Shown in pieces: positions 50,090 to 62,420 of a stretch of 64,000 bases of DNA. The notes under the pieces are model-generated. The model saw only the letters and a program-made list of their open reading frames with translations, was not told the DNA's origin and did not search any database. Position 1 is the stretch's first letter. Every line of letters begins with the position of its first letter. The position numbers were made by a program, and so were the translations under genes. Origin of the DNA: Calliopum simillimum (taxonomy: Eukaryota > Arthropoda > Insecta > Diptera > Lauxaniidae); the NCBI GenBank assembly GCA_951812925.1, contig OX638370.1, positions 106,530,897-106,594,896 on the forward strand, written 5' to 3'.

Positions 50090-51830
50090 TTAAAGATATT
50101 AATGTCAAAAAACTTGAAAAACTCGAAAAAAATTTAATACTCAAAAATCTCTTGGAAAAGTCGAAAAATGTTGCAAGAGCCGAAAATTGTTGAAATGTCG
50201 AAAAATGTTGCAAAATTCAAATATGTATTTGTGAAAAAATTCAAAACGTTAAAGAAATCGAAAAATGTTGCAAAAGTCGAAATATGTTGCAAGAGCCAAA
50301 AAATGTTGGAAAGTCGAAAAACATTGCAAAAATCAAATATTTTTGAAAAAATCTAAAATGTTGAAGAAATTGAAAAATGTTGTAGAAGTTCAAGAATGTT
50401 GCACGAGTAGAAATATACAGAAAAGTCAAAAAAAAAAAATAAAACTAAAATAGTCTAAAAACGGCGCAAAAGTCGAATAAAATTTAAAAAATTTTGAAGA
50501 ATTCAAAAAATGTTGCAAAAGTCCAAACATGTTGCAAGAGCAAAAAATTGTTGGAAAGTCGAATAACATTGCAAAATCGAGAATTTTAGAAAAAGTTCTA
50601 AAATGTTTAAGAAATTGAAAAATGTTGCAGAAACTCAGAAATGTTGCACGAGTGGAAAAATTTTAAAAAGTCGACCAAAAAGAAATTTAAAGTCTAAAAA
50701 CGTAGCAAAAGTCGAATATAATTGAAAAAGTTCAAAAAAGGTGGAGATATGGGAAAATGTTGCAAATGTCGAAAAATGTTGCTAGAGCCAAAAACTGTTA
50801 AAAAGTTGGCTAACATTGCAAAAGTCTAATAATTGTGAAAAAGTTCAAAAATTTTGAAGAAATTCTAAAATGTTGCAAAAGTCGAAACATGTTGCAAGAG
50901 CCAAAACATGTTGGAAATTCGAAAAACATGCAAAAATCGAATATTTTTGAAAAAATCTATAATGTTGAAGAAATTGAAAAATGTTGCAAAATTCAAAAAT
51001 GTTGCACGAGTAGAAAAATTTTGAAAGTCGAAAAAAAAAAGTAATTAAATGTCCAAAAACGCAGCATATAATTGAAAAAGTTAAAAAAATGTAAATACGT
51101 GAGAAAATGTTGCAAATGTCGAAAAATGTTGCAAGAGCCAAAAACTGTTGAAAAGTCGAGAAACATTGCAAAAATCAAATGATTGTGAAAAAGTAAAAAA
51201 ATTTTGAAGACATCGAAAAATGTTGCAGTAGTCGAAACATCTCACAAGAGCCAAAAAATGTTTGAGAGTCGGAAAACATTGCAAAAGTTTTTTTTTTTAA
51301 ATCTAAAATGTTGAAGAAATTGAAAAATGTTGCAGAATTCAAAAATGTTGCACGAGTAAAAATTTTAAAAAGTCTAAAACGTTGCGAAAGTCGGATATAA
51401 TTTATAAAGATCAAAAAAGTTTAAGATATAGGAAAATGTTGCAGAAATCGAAAAATGTTGCAAGAACCAACAAATGAAGAAAAGTTGAAAGTATTGCAAA
51501 ATTCGAATGATTTTGAAAAACTTTAAAAATGTTGCAAAAGTCAAAGCATGTTGCAAGATCCAAAAAATGTTAAAAGGTCGAAATGAATAATAAAAACAAA
51601 ATTAATAAACGTTGCAAAGGTCGAATAAAATTGATAAAGTTAAAAAATTTCGAGAAAGTACGAAAATGTTAAAGAAAACGTAAAATGTTACAAGGATGGA
51701 AAAAAAAAAATTAAAAATAGGAAACAGTTGGAAGTTAAATGTTAAAAAAAAAATTTTTTAAGAAAATGTTGCAAAAGTTGAAAAATCGGCGAGTACTGAA
51801 AATATTTTAAAATGTCGATATAAAACTATT
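50090..51830 (+). repeat. Higher-order satellite, period about 355 bp
   Basis: Units carry AAAAATGTTGCAAAAGTCGAA and TGTTGCAAGAGCCAAAA. The GCAAGAGCC anchor occurs near 50171, 50286, 50532, 50779, 50892, 51130 and 51245, giving alternating spacings of about 114 and 240-247 bp, a higher-order period of roughly 350-360 bp. A TGTTGCACGAGTAGAAAAATT module marks the same place in each long unit (50398, 50644, 51000, 51347). Decay increases after 51580. Confidence 0.9.
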
Positions 51831-53304
51831 AGCTTGATGTTAATTTCATAGCACTGTGCACGATTACATTAGGTGCATTTTGAACTACACATCACCACCG
51901 ACATCAGTTGAGTCTAGTCCACATAGTAAGAACATATTCCTAAGGCAATACGTAGTGCATACTTTGTGCCATAAGAAAATGTAGCTACTATATAACACCA
52001 ACAACAATTTGAAATAGCAAACTCCAATTGTTTCGCATGGGGAAATTCTCAGTTGCACTATGTTGGACAGCAATGATCCGATGAGGGTTGCCATAGTTAG
52101 CCATAAGTAAGTAAGTAAATGTATGCAGTAAGGTCTATCAGAGATGGAACACTAAAAATAAGTGTCATTACTGTTGGTATAGCTATGTGTATGTACGTAT
52201 GATATCAGTCTTGGCTAAGTGTAGTGCATTGTTTTGTATGAATCTGTCCAACCGACCAGCATACGTTTCTTCGTGACCACCTACAGTACGGTTGCATTTC
52301 ATAATCATTGTGTTTTTCGAGAGGAGAATGTTTTATTCCATTTACATGATTTTTTTTTTTTTTTTATCATCATATTCTTTCTCGTTTTGGTTATGATTGT
52401 GTCTACACGTTTTGTTGTCGTCGTTGATGTTGCCGTCGTCATTGTCGGTGTCGGAGTCATACGTTTGACACAATTTCACTTTTATGCACAACATCCACAT
52501 CCGGTTTGAAGGAAATTTTATTATCCGATCTGCATAAATACGTAAACGTGTGTTACTGGAAATGTGACATAATAAAATGAAAGGAAAATTTGGCACAGAG
52601 AAGAGACTAATAGACACTTTCTTCTTAAATATTATGCCTTTGAATAATTGTGATATTTGCTGAGGATTATGAGAAAAGTTTTTATTAAACGACTTCTTAT
52701 TTATTACTCAGAATTTGGATCAAATTTTAATTAATAAACTGAAATTAATGCATTAATATGCTTTTCATTCAGTATTAAACATTGTTATAACAACAACAGA
52801 GATATTTAATTGTCAACTGTCACGTTTCCCCAGCTGTCTCTCTGTTTTATCGATTTTATGTCACTTAATTATACATTATATAACGCATGTGTAATATCAC
52901 TGTCAAAAATCAATTATCCATATTTGCACATAATAGATTAAGAAGATTACAAAAATAACAAACAGGAGATGGCTGCCAGACAACTGACATTTATGAAAAG
53001 CATCCTTTGGGTAAATAAACATATGGGTTACACCTGTGCCGCCGCATATTCACTATAATTGCTGACGCAAAAGTGTTGTTGGTGAAATTAATTCAAGTAA
53101 TAATTTAATATGCGCGAGACAAGTGACATGCGTATGTTGGAATGCTGGGAATTTGGGTTTGTATGTCAGGGAGCTCGCTGAAACAAGACCAACGGAAAGT
53201 GTATGCAATCTAGCAGCAAATAATGAACATAAAGCATTTGCGTGAATAAAGTTTATTGTAATCATTATAAAGAGATATTCAAAAAATATTGGTTCCCAGC
53301 GTGC
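51831..53304. other. Non-coding spacer
   Basis: Contains CA/GT-poor, AT-rich DNA with a T run at 52350-52367 and a GTCGTCG patch near 52420-52445. Frames at 52234-52509 and 53053-53316 show no domain. Confidence 0.5.
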
Positions 53305-53406
53305 CAGTGTGTTCATATCTCCGCTTTTTTATCCGTTACGGATCCGTTACTGATCCGTTTGCGGGAGAGATTCCCAAAAAAAATCGGAGACATACGGATC
53401 ACACTG
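53305..53406. mobile_element. Tiny MITE-like element with CAGTGTG ends
   Basis: CAGTGTG at the left and CACACTG at the right bound about 102 bp. The match continues imperfectly through a CTCCG plus T-run block. Inside, ATCCGTTAC is repeated three times at 53331-53362. The CAG ends are hAT-like but the flanks show no 8-bp duplication. Confidence 0.5.
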
Positions 53407-53864
53407 GGTTATTTCAAAAAATATTTCGAAATGGAAGTAAGACGGAAAAACACTTTTAAAAGGTTGAAAAATAATTCTCAAAAAGGCAAAAAAGACAATT
53501 TTTCCTCTGTGTCACTCTTAGAAAGAGCATTAGATTGAAATGAATCATTTCAGTTGCATGCACATTTTTATTGACTTCGATTACCCTATACGTTTCATCC
53601 TAGTTTGTGTTTACCTTCTCCAATTAACCTTCGCTAGTTGACTTTTGTAAGTTCAAAGATTTGGCGGTTAACTACAATTGGAAATTTCTGGTAAGTTTCT
53701 TCTAACCACACTATTCCTGAGCTCACTTGTGCTAGTATTTAAAGGTCTTCTTAAGAATACATAAGTGAAAGTAAAAAATGTTATTATTTAATACAAGGTG
53801 TATTGCATGAGGTTACGAAGCTTCTGGGAGGTGATAGAAGAAGCCTAGACTAACAAAAAATTGC
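53407..53864. other. Short non-coding spacer
   Basis: No features recognised. Confidence 0.45.
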
Positions 53865-54790
53865 ACCTGGAGGGGGACTCTAAAATGTACCCCTGCGGAG
53901 TTATAGGGTTAAAACTGATTTTCCGACTTGTTTTAGAAAAAACACTTTCTTGGATAACCCTAACGTTTAAGAGAAAACATTGCTATGACAACGTTTTAGC
54001 TAATTGTAAGGGCTTTCAGACAGTGTATATGGTTTATAGGGCTTATAAGAATTTTGCAAAGTTCTGGACCTTTAAAATTGATATTGTATTTTAACTTTTT
54101 TCCCCATTTTTTGACTTGGGCGGCCATTTTAGTATTCAAAAAGGTCCTATTAAGATACTCTTTTATAATTTTTTTTAAATTCTTTTTAAATTTCCTTTAA
54201 TTTGATGGTGCATTTGTCATACTAAATTTTTAATTTGAGGTCGGAAAAAAATTCTTTTCTATGTTACACACGGGTAACTCGCATGCGCTACTCGTGCTGC
54301 TCCATGTCTTTGTTCGAGAAAAAAAAAATTTCTTGGATCACCTTAGAGAAAATATTTTTATGTTAACTGCATGGTCTTTTAGATTATATATATGGTTTAT
54401 AGGATTCTAAAGGATTTTGCAAAGTTTTGAACCTTTATAATTGATATTTTAATTTTTTTTTTTTTTCGTTTTTTGACTTTGGCGGCCATTTTAGTATGAA
54501 AAAGGTCCTATTAATATACCCTTTTATAATTTTTTTTGAAATTTTTGTTAAATTTCTTTTAGTTCGATGGCACATTTGTTGCACCAATCTTTTAATATGA
54601 GGTCGGAAAAAATACCTTTCTATGTGACTCACGGGTTACTCGTTGAGCTACGCTGCTTGCGATGTGCGTGCTGCTCGCGAAATATTTTCTTTAAAACGTT
54701 AAAGTGACCCAAGAAAATTTTTTTCTGAAACAAGTAAGAAAATCAGTTTTAACCCTAAAACTCCGCAGGGGTACATTTTAGACCCCTCCC
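53865..54790. mobile_element. Foldback element with an internal tandem duplication
   Basis: Inverted arms of about 100-120 bp bound the element. TGTACCCCTGCGGAGTTATA and AGGGTTAAAACTGATT at 53887-53920 are reversed at about 54735-54775. Between them are two direct copies of a block of about 340 bp. Each runs from GAAAAYATT through ATATGGTTTATAGG, TTTTGCAAAGTT, GGCGGCCATTTTAGTAT, AAAAGGTCCTATTAA and TTTTAATWTGAGGTCGGAAA to a CACGGGTWACTCG end. The copies begin near 53973 and 54348. The first 60 bases of the window are another copy of an arm. Confidence 0.85.
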
Positions 54791-55245
54791 TAAAAGTTGA
54801 TTTTCTCAAAATAATATTTTTTGTTTTAAGATTTTTACAGAAAGGTAGATGAAAAGCCAAATTTGTTCAAAAGATTTTGTTTGCGCTAAGTGAGAGCCTC
54901 GGGAATTTTTTCCTAAAGAGTCACGTGACAACTATTTTAACTTTCTCTTGTGCTTTGATTTACACCCACTAGATGACAAAAAAAAATTTCAAAGTAGAAG
55001 GATATGAGTTCCATTGCTTAGAAAATACAAGGTTTATAAAGAAAACAATATTTCCCATATAAATCATAAAATTTTAAGAAAAAATAAAAATTTTTTCGGA
55101 AAAATTAATTTTTAAGATGTTTCCATGTTTCTCAATATCTTATAATTTATATGGTAAATATTGGTTAATTGTATACATAGTATTTTCTAAGCAATGGAGC
55201 TTATATTCTTCTACTTTGAAATTTTGAGAAAATCAACATTTAAAA
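54791..55245. repeat. Adjacent inverted repeat
   Basis: AGTTGATTTTCTCAAAAT near 54796 pairs with ATTTTGAGAAAATCAAC near 55223. A second, longer pairing joins TTTCAAAGTAGAAGGATATGA through CATTGCTTAGAAAATAC (about 54989-55035) with its reverse complement (about 55180-55222). The region directly abuts the foldback element and may be part of a larger composite. Confidence 0.65.
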
Positions 55246-57065
55246 TTATACAAAAAATTAACGCCATTTTGTATATATTTAAAATTTGCAAAATTTAAAA
55301 ATGGAAATCAAAATAACACTTAAAATGCAACAAGATCCGAAAACAAAAATTAAATTTTTGACTAAATAGCGGAAGAAAAAACAAAAATTTTCGATTTTTC
55401 GCAAGAACATTATATTGACACTCTGAAGTTCCATTGCCATAAATTTGAAAAAAAAAAATTTCCGCGAAACTAATAATGTGAGGTCTCTATAATGGGCACT
55501 TAGAACAGCTCTGCAAATTTTTATAAAAATCTGAGAACCCAAATGCAAATTTCAAAAAATTTGAGATGGAAAGGGTCACAAGCACAAATACCATTCACAA
55601 TAAGATTCTTCTAATAGCTCTCGCGTTAAAATGTTGTCACTGTTTAAGCCTCATCAACTTCAACGTCATGTTGGATGTTACAATGAACTCGGTCGGCCCA
55701 CTTTTGAAGTGCTGTCAAGAAAACCATTTTAATGGCGCTGTGTAAAAGGAAACAAAATGAGCAAAGTGAACGATAAACAAAAAAAGGCCACGAAGGCGTA
55801 GAAGAAAAGTTTTAAAACTGAAAAATAACAATCAGCAACGTGGGACCAGCAAAAGTAAAAGCAGCAGCAGCAGCAACAACAACAAGTTGCAGCAAATGCC
55901 ATTCACTTTGCCGCCATACCAAGAAAAACAACAACATTAAGTGTGTGGCAACATGAGTGCGGTTTTTGCAATGATGCCAACGTCGTTATATTTGCATGTA
56001 TGTTAAATGTACTACACACATATCCATATGTATGTGTATGTGTGTGCGGTTGCAACAAAAAAAGAAAAAAAGACATGAGTGAGCACACCTGGAAAAACGT
56101 TGCTTTGGGGCGACCTCTTGCGGCGGCAAATTCAAATAAATAATTTCTAGAGCAAGCGATGAAAAGTTCGCCAAAAGTGTGTTGGTTACACAGAGACAAA
56201 CACATACATACATACATACTCAACAAGCTGTGCATCATTTTGCGTAAGTGCATGTGTGTTTGGGTGTGTGATGCACATTTCAAGAAAACCCATGCAGTGA
56301 AATGAGGTCTACGCGGCAAAATGCATTTCCCGCTGCTGCAATTGGGTAATGCACACATAAAATGTGGCCAAGTGTATGTTACTGCATACATACGTACAAT
56401 TGAAAGTGTGCAAGTGTGCATGTCAGTATGTGTGAGTGCGTGTGCATATATCATTTTACTTGCTTTTCCTTTTGGTTTTACTTCATTTTAAGCAACAACA
56501 GCAACATCTTGATGTGTTGCATTGCACTACACATTTACCTATAGACACAGTCAAGCATTCAGTGATTGCAAATGTTGAAATATCCTTTAAATTTAATTTA
56601 AATGTAAATTATCTCAAGTCGTAAAAAAACACACACACTTATATATGTATGTATGTGTTTGTACGCACACAAAGTACTCATGCATATTTTTGCTGTGTGT
56701 GAAAACCGTAATACTTAAAGAATCTCATAAATTTTCTGCATTTTGAAATGTTTCTTTCCTTTTCAGCAAAGAAGACGAAAATAAAAAGAAGATGAAGGCG
56801 AAAAAACATTGTTCTTTTAAACTTCCCACATTTTTCATTTGATTTGTTAGCCATAAATGAATTATGGTTAAAACTGTTTTGGCTTTAGTAAAATGAAAAC
56901 GTTTCATAAAAAATATAAACATAATGCAAAACACCTTGGAATATAAAATTGCATTTAGTTTTGGAACGCATGCATGTGATATGACAGAAGAAATAGTTAG
57001 ATGAAAGCAATAAAATATTTTATATTTGTAGACAAAAATATCTTTCATATATGAATCCATTACAT
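55246..57065. other. Non-coding DNA with CA, CATA and CAG runs
   Basis: GCAGCAGCAGCAACAAC runs near 55860-55890 and CATACATACATAC near 56202-56218. A 183-residue minus-strand frame at 55903-56454 is made partly of translated CA repeats and has no domain, so it is not called as a gene. Nothing else is recognised. Confidence 0.55.
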
Positions 57066-59459
57066 GGGTGATTCTTCGAAAAATGTAACATTCGATGTCC
57101 CGAGGGTCAAAACCATGTTTAAATTTAAAATCTGATATTTTCATAATTAAACACAGATACTAAACCAGAGCTTCTATAATAAAAAATGAAATAATTTTTA
57201 GTATTTTACTATGAAATTATAACGTAAAATGCTTAAAACTCATTCTCCGTCCTGTCTTTAACCGCTTTTTTTAGACTATCTCCTCTCAATTTTTCTTTTT
57301 CTAGATGTAATTTTTTAAATATTGTGTAAAAAGAGAACTGAAAGTAAATAGAAAGAGGAGATTCAGTGTACTTTGAGCTCAGTCAGTTTAGGTTTTTCGA
57401 TAGTGAAAGTTCGGGCGTTTTTTTTTTTAAAAAAAGTTTAAAAATTTTGTAAAGAACGCAAGTGTGCGTCATTATCCACATAAGTTTTTTTTTATTACTA
57501 AACATATGTTTTTATCTCTATATATTGTAATTGAATCAATAAACAATAAGAGGGACTATCCAACAGTTTAAATTTGAAAAAAAAAAATTGCTATTTTCAT
57601 TGTGATATTACTGTTTTACAACATTTCGTCATTATTCGTTTAATCATTCTCCGTGTTTTTTCCAATATTTCACCGCTCTTCGTTCAGTAACCCTCCACCT
57701 TAATAAAAATTTGAATTTAGTCTTAAAACACCTAAAAAACAATATTTTTAAAAATAGTACAGTCTGGTAGTTTTACCTGGAAAGTTTTGGGGGATTTTTG
57801 CAAATGGGTTATTTTATAGATTTCGATGTGCTCTTTCAGAATTTCAACTTTGCTACCTCGAATCGTGTTCGCTCGCGCCGCCATATTGGAAAAATGGCGT
57901 CCAAAATCAAGTTAAGTTTGAAGAAAAATATTGTAGGACAATATTGAAGCTTATACAATTTTCTATAAAAAAACATATCAATTGTTTTCGTACGACTTAT
58001 AACTCAGGAGATATCCTTAATCAAAATTTGAAAAAAATTAGTAAATTGTACATGCCGCTTATAAGTAGGCACAGTTATGTGTTGAGCTTAAAATTACGAT
58101 ATCTCATGAACGGTGAGTCACAGGGTTAAAATACAAATATTTATCCATAGAGAATTACTTGCACTACATGATGCATATGTTTTTTTTTTTTTCGTATGAC
58201 CTATAGTTAAGGAGATATTTTTTTAATAAACCAGAAATTTAGAAAAAAACCGTTTTTTCAAAATAGCTCCAAAATGGTTCGTCCTAGAAAAAAAATTGTT
58301 CATGCGTTTTGTGGAACGTTCAATTTCCTATAAGGGTTTCTCTGATCTGTTTTTTCGTCCGACTTACCGTTCACGAGACGTCGCGTCTTGAAAATCATTC
58401 AAAATTGAACATTGTGCTACGCGCAGTACTATGTTCAGTTTTGAATGATTTTCAAGTCGCGATATCTCATGAAGGGTAAGTCTGACGAAAAAACACTTCG
58501 AAGAGATCCGTATAAGAAATTGAACGTTCTACAAAACGCATGAACAATTTTTTTTCTAGGACGAACCATTTTGGAGCTATTTTGAAAAAACGGTTTTTAT
58601 CTAAATTTCTGGTTTATTAAAAAAATATCTCCTTAACTATAGGTCATACGAAAAAAAAACCATATGCATCTTGTAGTGCAAGTAATTCCTTATGAATAAA
58701 TATTTTTATTTTAATCGTGTGACCCACCGTTCATGAGTTATCATATTTTAAAGCTCAACACATAACTGTGCCTACTAATAAGCGGCATGTACAATTTACT
58801 AATTTTTTTCAAATTTTGATTAAGGATATCTCCTGAGTTATAAGTCGTACAAAAACAATTAAGAGATCATTTTTATAGAAAATTTTATAAGCTACAATAT
58901 TGTCCCACAATATCTTTCTTCAAATTTAACCGTTAAAGAGATATTTGTAAAAAACTGATTTTGGACGCCATTTTTCCAATATGGCGGCGCGAGCAAACAC
59001 GATTCGAGGTAGCAAAGTTGAAATTCTGAAAGAGCACATCGAAATCTATAAAATGACCCATTTGCAAAAATCCCGCAAAACTTTCCAGGTAACATCATTT
59101 TGTTCTCCCAAATGATTGTGCTAAAATCCAACATAAGCTTTTAGGGTTGCCAGCTGGTTATTTTCAAAAATCTTAAATAATTATTTTTAGGGCATTGTTT
59201 AAATCTTGTTGGTGCATCGAGAAGCTCGTAAAACTGTCGAAGTTTGTACTGATTTTGACAACTGTTACGAGTTTATGATGTTTTCGTGGCATTTACCTGA
59301 TTTAAGGAATACAATCTCTGTTTTTTGACTAAATTGAAATCTTTTGTTACGGAACCATTTTTTTAAAATTGTTCCAGAAGTTAAGGTCATCATATTCTTT
59401 ACCTTCAAGTAATAAAAAATAGGTGGGGACATAAAAAAGCATGTTTTGGGAGATTTAAC
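57066..59459 (-). mobile_element. TIR element family 1, copy C, interrupted by a palindrome
   Basis: The plus-strand left end GGGTGATTCTTCGAAAAATG equals the reversed right end of copies A and B. It is followed by the CCCGAGGGTCAAAACCATGTTT block, CATTCTCCGTCCTGTC, and the CATTCTCCGT/AACCCTCCACCTT blocks, all in reverse order. After the inserted palindrome (57773-59093) it resumes with AGGGTTGCCAGCTGGTTATTTT, then CATCATATTCTTTACCTTCA and AGGTGGGGAC, and ends near GCATGTTTTGGGAGATTTA. Without the insert it would be about 1.07 kb, shorter than A and B because internal units are lost around the insertion. Confidence 0.82.
57773..59093. mobile_element. Near-perfect 1.32-kb palindrome (foldback element)
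   Basis: The left edge TTACCTGGAAAGTTTT is inverted as AAAACTTTCCAGGTAA at the right. Arms of about 640 bp stay paired almost throughout: CATCGAAATCTATAAAA, CGCCGCCATATTGGAAAAATGG, CATATCAATTGTTTTCGTACG (reversed near 58850), CCATTTTGGAGCTATTTTG and GCGTTTTGTRGAACGTTCAAT. They meet near 58410-58440 around TTGAATGATTTTCAAG. The mismatches seen are scattered substitutions and small indels, with no real loop. No coding capacity. It lies inside copy C. Confidence 0.93.
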
Positions 59460-61640
59460 GACATAGTTAGTATCGTACGGTCTCTGCACTAAAAAAATCG
59501 ACCATTATTGACTGTTGTGCTGAATTTGAATGCGATCATACAAGCAATACTAATGCTAAATAATAATAATGCCCAAAATTGGCAGACCCAGCGCAACAAG
59601 ATTTGACTTGGCACTATCGGATTTCATTGAAATTCTGTCAGTGTTTTTTGGTTTGAAGCCAAATTTCAGCAAACACCGAGATAGTGAAACCCACTTTTAC
59701 TACGCTAGGCATGGAATAACAAAAAAATACAAAATTTAAAAGTTTTTGAACACACTTTTTTAAGCCTCTCAATGGTGCAGTATTACGGATTTCAACATAA
59801 ATAGTTCATTAAGTTAAGACTTTAGCGTAATATAACCCTAAGATTTCATCAGTGTCTAAATGTTTCTCTTGGAAAAATATATGAAAGATATAATGTTTTG
59901 GTTCCCGAAGCTGAGCACGATTACAATTTATGTGGCGCCGCAATTTGATGATAAAAGTAATGCATTAAAGTTTTTGATATCTCGCTTCGTTTATGAAATA
60001 TCGAAATTTTTCCAAGAAATAATTCCAGTTTAAAATAAATTAAAACATCAACATAAAAAAATGTTGTATCGACACATTTTGGGGCTAGTTTTATGTGAAA
60101 ACATCTTCAAATAGCTGCGCCACGGAAATTGTAATATCCCCCCAAAAGTGTTCAAAATATATCCAAGAGCTTCTCCCGAGACAACTTCCTAGAAAAATAT
60201 CTTATCTTGTTTTCACTAAAATTTTAATTCCTTCTTTAATTCATTCACAGTGAAAAAATTCCCAGCAATAATGTTTTTCACCAAATTGTGACATTTTGAC
60301 ACATTTTCACAATTTATTTTCAAATTACAAAATTTTCTTTCAAAATTCCAGTATAATACAATTGCTTGCTCGTATCATTATCATTTCGTTTAAAGTGAGA
60401 GCTTGCAAGTAACACACAGAGAGAGCACAAATTACTTTAATTGCAGTATTATGAAAATTTCATATGTTACTCTAATTCGATTGACCCAAATATGCGGTGC
60501 CAAGCGGATGCTTTATACAACAAAAGGCTAACAATAACCATTCCGGAAAATAATGCAACCAAGCCAAGCCAACCCAACCCATAGAGAACAAGTCGACCAA
60601 CCAACACCAGTCAAATGGGAGCAAACATAATGACAGCCACACTGACATATACACTTAACCTCGTCAAAATTGTGGGGGGTTTATGTGGGGTAAGTCATTT
60701 TCATCTCTTACACTTGCATATAATTCAGGGTGTTCATTCACTTTCACACATAACACACACACATACAGCAATAGTATCACAAACTGCGATGATGCGCCTT
60801 TTGTGTGTGAATGAATCTTTGACATTTGTACATCGGTCTCCTCTTGAATTGTTTAATCTCATTCGAATCATTACTGTTGGCAGCGCATTGTCAACATCAT
60901 TATTGTCAACAACAATATCATCATTATTGTTGACATTGGCTTTACTATATATCACAGCAAGCAATTGTTACAAGCAAAAACAAAAAACAATGCTGCATTT
61001 GATGAGCTTAAATGTTGAATGGAATATAAAAAGAAACATTTAGTTCTTTGTAATTATGGGTTTAATAATAAACATAAATGCATATTAGAAAATATTAATA
61101 TTGGAAAATATCTTAGCAAATTTGAAATCATCTTTTTCTCATTCTATAAATCTAAGTCTGAGTAGAGGGATGAAATAAATTTTTAACAACAAATGCTTTT
61201 TTTCGTGACCTTGATTTCATTTTGCGACGTTCCCGTTTTTTGAAAATTTTTCAACGTTCCCTACTGCTTTATGGACTCCACTTAAGGGTTTAATGACATA
61301 ACTTATTTTGTGGTTCTCGGAGAGTGTATCTTATTCACCTTCATTTGCATGGAATGATTTAGAAATCAGGCATTGTCACTTCTCATTCGAATAACCGCAA
61401 AGATTATGTAGTGGTCGAAAGGAATTTCACCCGCTGTGCTTACTTATACTTCCAGAGATCTACCTTTTCTATGTTTCTTTATCACATCGTCACAATTAAG
61501 ACTTTGCTAAGCATACTTTGAAGTTCAGATCACCCATATTCATAAATTCATATCTGTTTTATTAGCTTTTTATTAATTTTTACTAAATTGAAGGTTTTCT
61601 CATTCCACTACACTAATAGACTAAGAGCCAGCGCTTGGCT
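59460..61640. other. Non-coding stretch without recognised features
   Basis: AT-rich DNA with a CA run at 60756-60766 and small ATTGTTGACA words in both orientations at 60885-60950. Frames such as 60615-61043 have no recognised domain. Confidence 0.5.
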
Positions 61641-62420
61641 GACCCTCCTCATAGTATCAAAGCTGAATTTTTTTCTGAGTGTTCTTCCAATAGTAGGTAT
61701 AAACTTCTGTTCCAGTGAATTCCTGAGAGGTGGTGCCTACGTGAGATATCGGGCGCAAAAGGTCGACAAAAACTGTTTTTTGCGAATATTTCGCTAATGG
61801 TTTTATCTACAAAAAAAATAACTTCCACAATTTTGTAGCTCATTAAATTTCATATCGAAAAGTGGCGCAAATTGTTTTCGCACGACCTATAGTTTAGGAG
61901 ATATGGTCCAGTGAAATTGGACTTTCCAATCCAACATATAAAATCCATAATTTTTTTCTTCTAGTCGGCCTATTTTTTAGTTTCAAATTATGCACCAAAG
62001 TTTGAGACCGATTTCACTGTCGTACAAAAAGTTATTCAGGCACAAAGGTCGAGAAAATTAGTATCTCGCTAACGCTTATTTCTACAAAAAAATGGTGCGT
62101 AGAAAATTTCATATCAAAAAGTGGTGCAAATTATTTTCGTACGACCCACAGTTTAGGAGATATCCTATTTTTAGGTATTTTCCGCATACAAGTGTACATA
62201 GTAATATTAATGTTGATTTTCAAAGTACTATAACTACGCCTTCGTCATAGAATCATGGCTGAATTTTTTTGTGGGTATTCTTCTAATAAGGAATTCTAAC
62301 TTTTGTTTTAGTTAAATCGTGAGCTACAAAATTGTGCAAGTTAATTTTTTTGTAGATATAACCGTTAGCGAGATATTTGCAAAAAAATGTTTTTCTCTGC
62401 CTTTTGCGCCCGATATCTCA
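61641..62420. repeat. Modular repeat block, direct and inverted units
   Basis: Direct copies: CATAGTATCAAAGCTGAATTTTT to CCTGAG (about 61651-61728) recurs at about 62247-62331, and a TTTCATATC-to-TTTAGGAGATAT block (61849-61903) recurs at 62107-62163. Inverted copies: GTGAGATATCGGGCGCAAAAGG (61741-61762) is reversed at about 62398-62420, with the CGCTAAYGGTTWTATCTACAAAAAAA block beside it in both. The block runs directly into the palindrome at 62421. Confidence 0.8.

Noticed and set aside
55903..56454. 183-residue minus-strand frame
   Set aside because: It includes runs of translated CA repeats (Thr-His) and no recognisable domain. The stretch looks like ordinary intergenic DNA.
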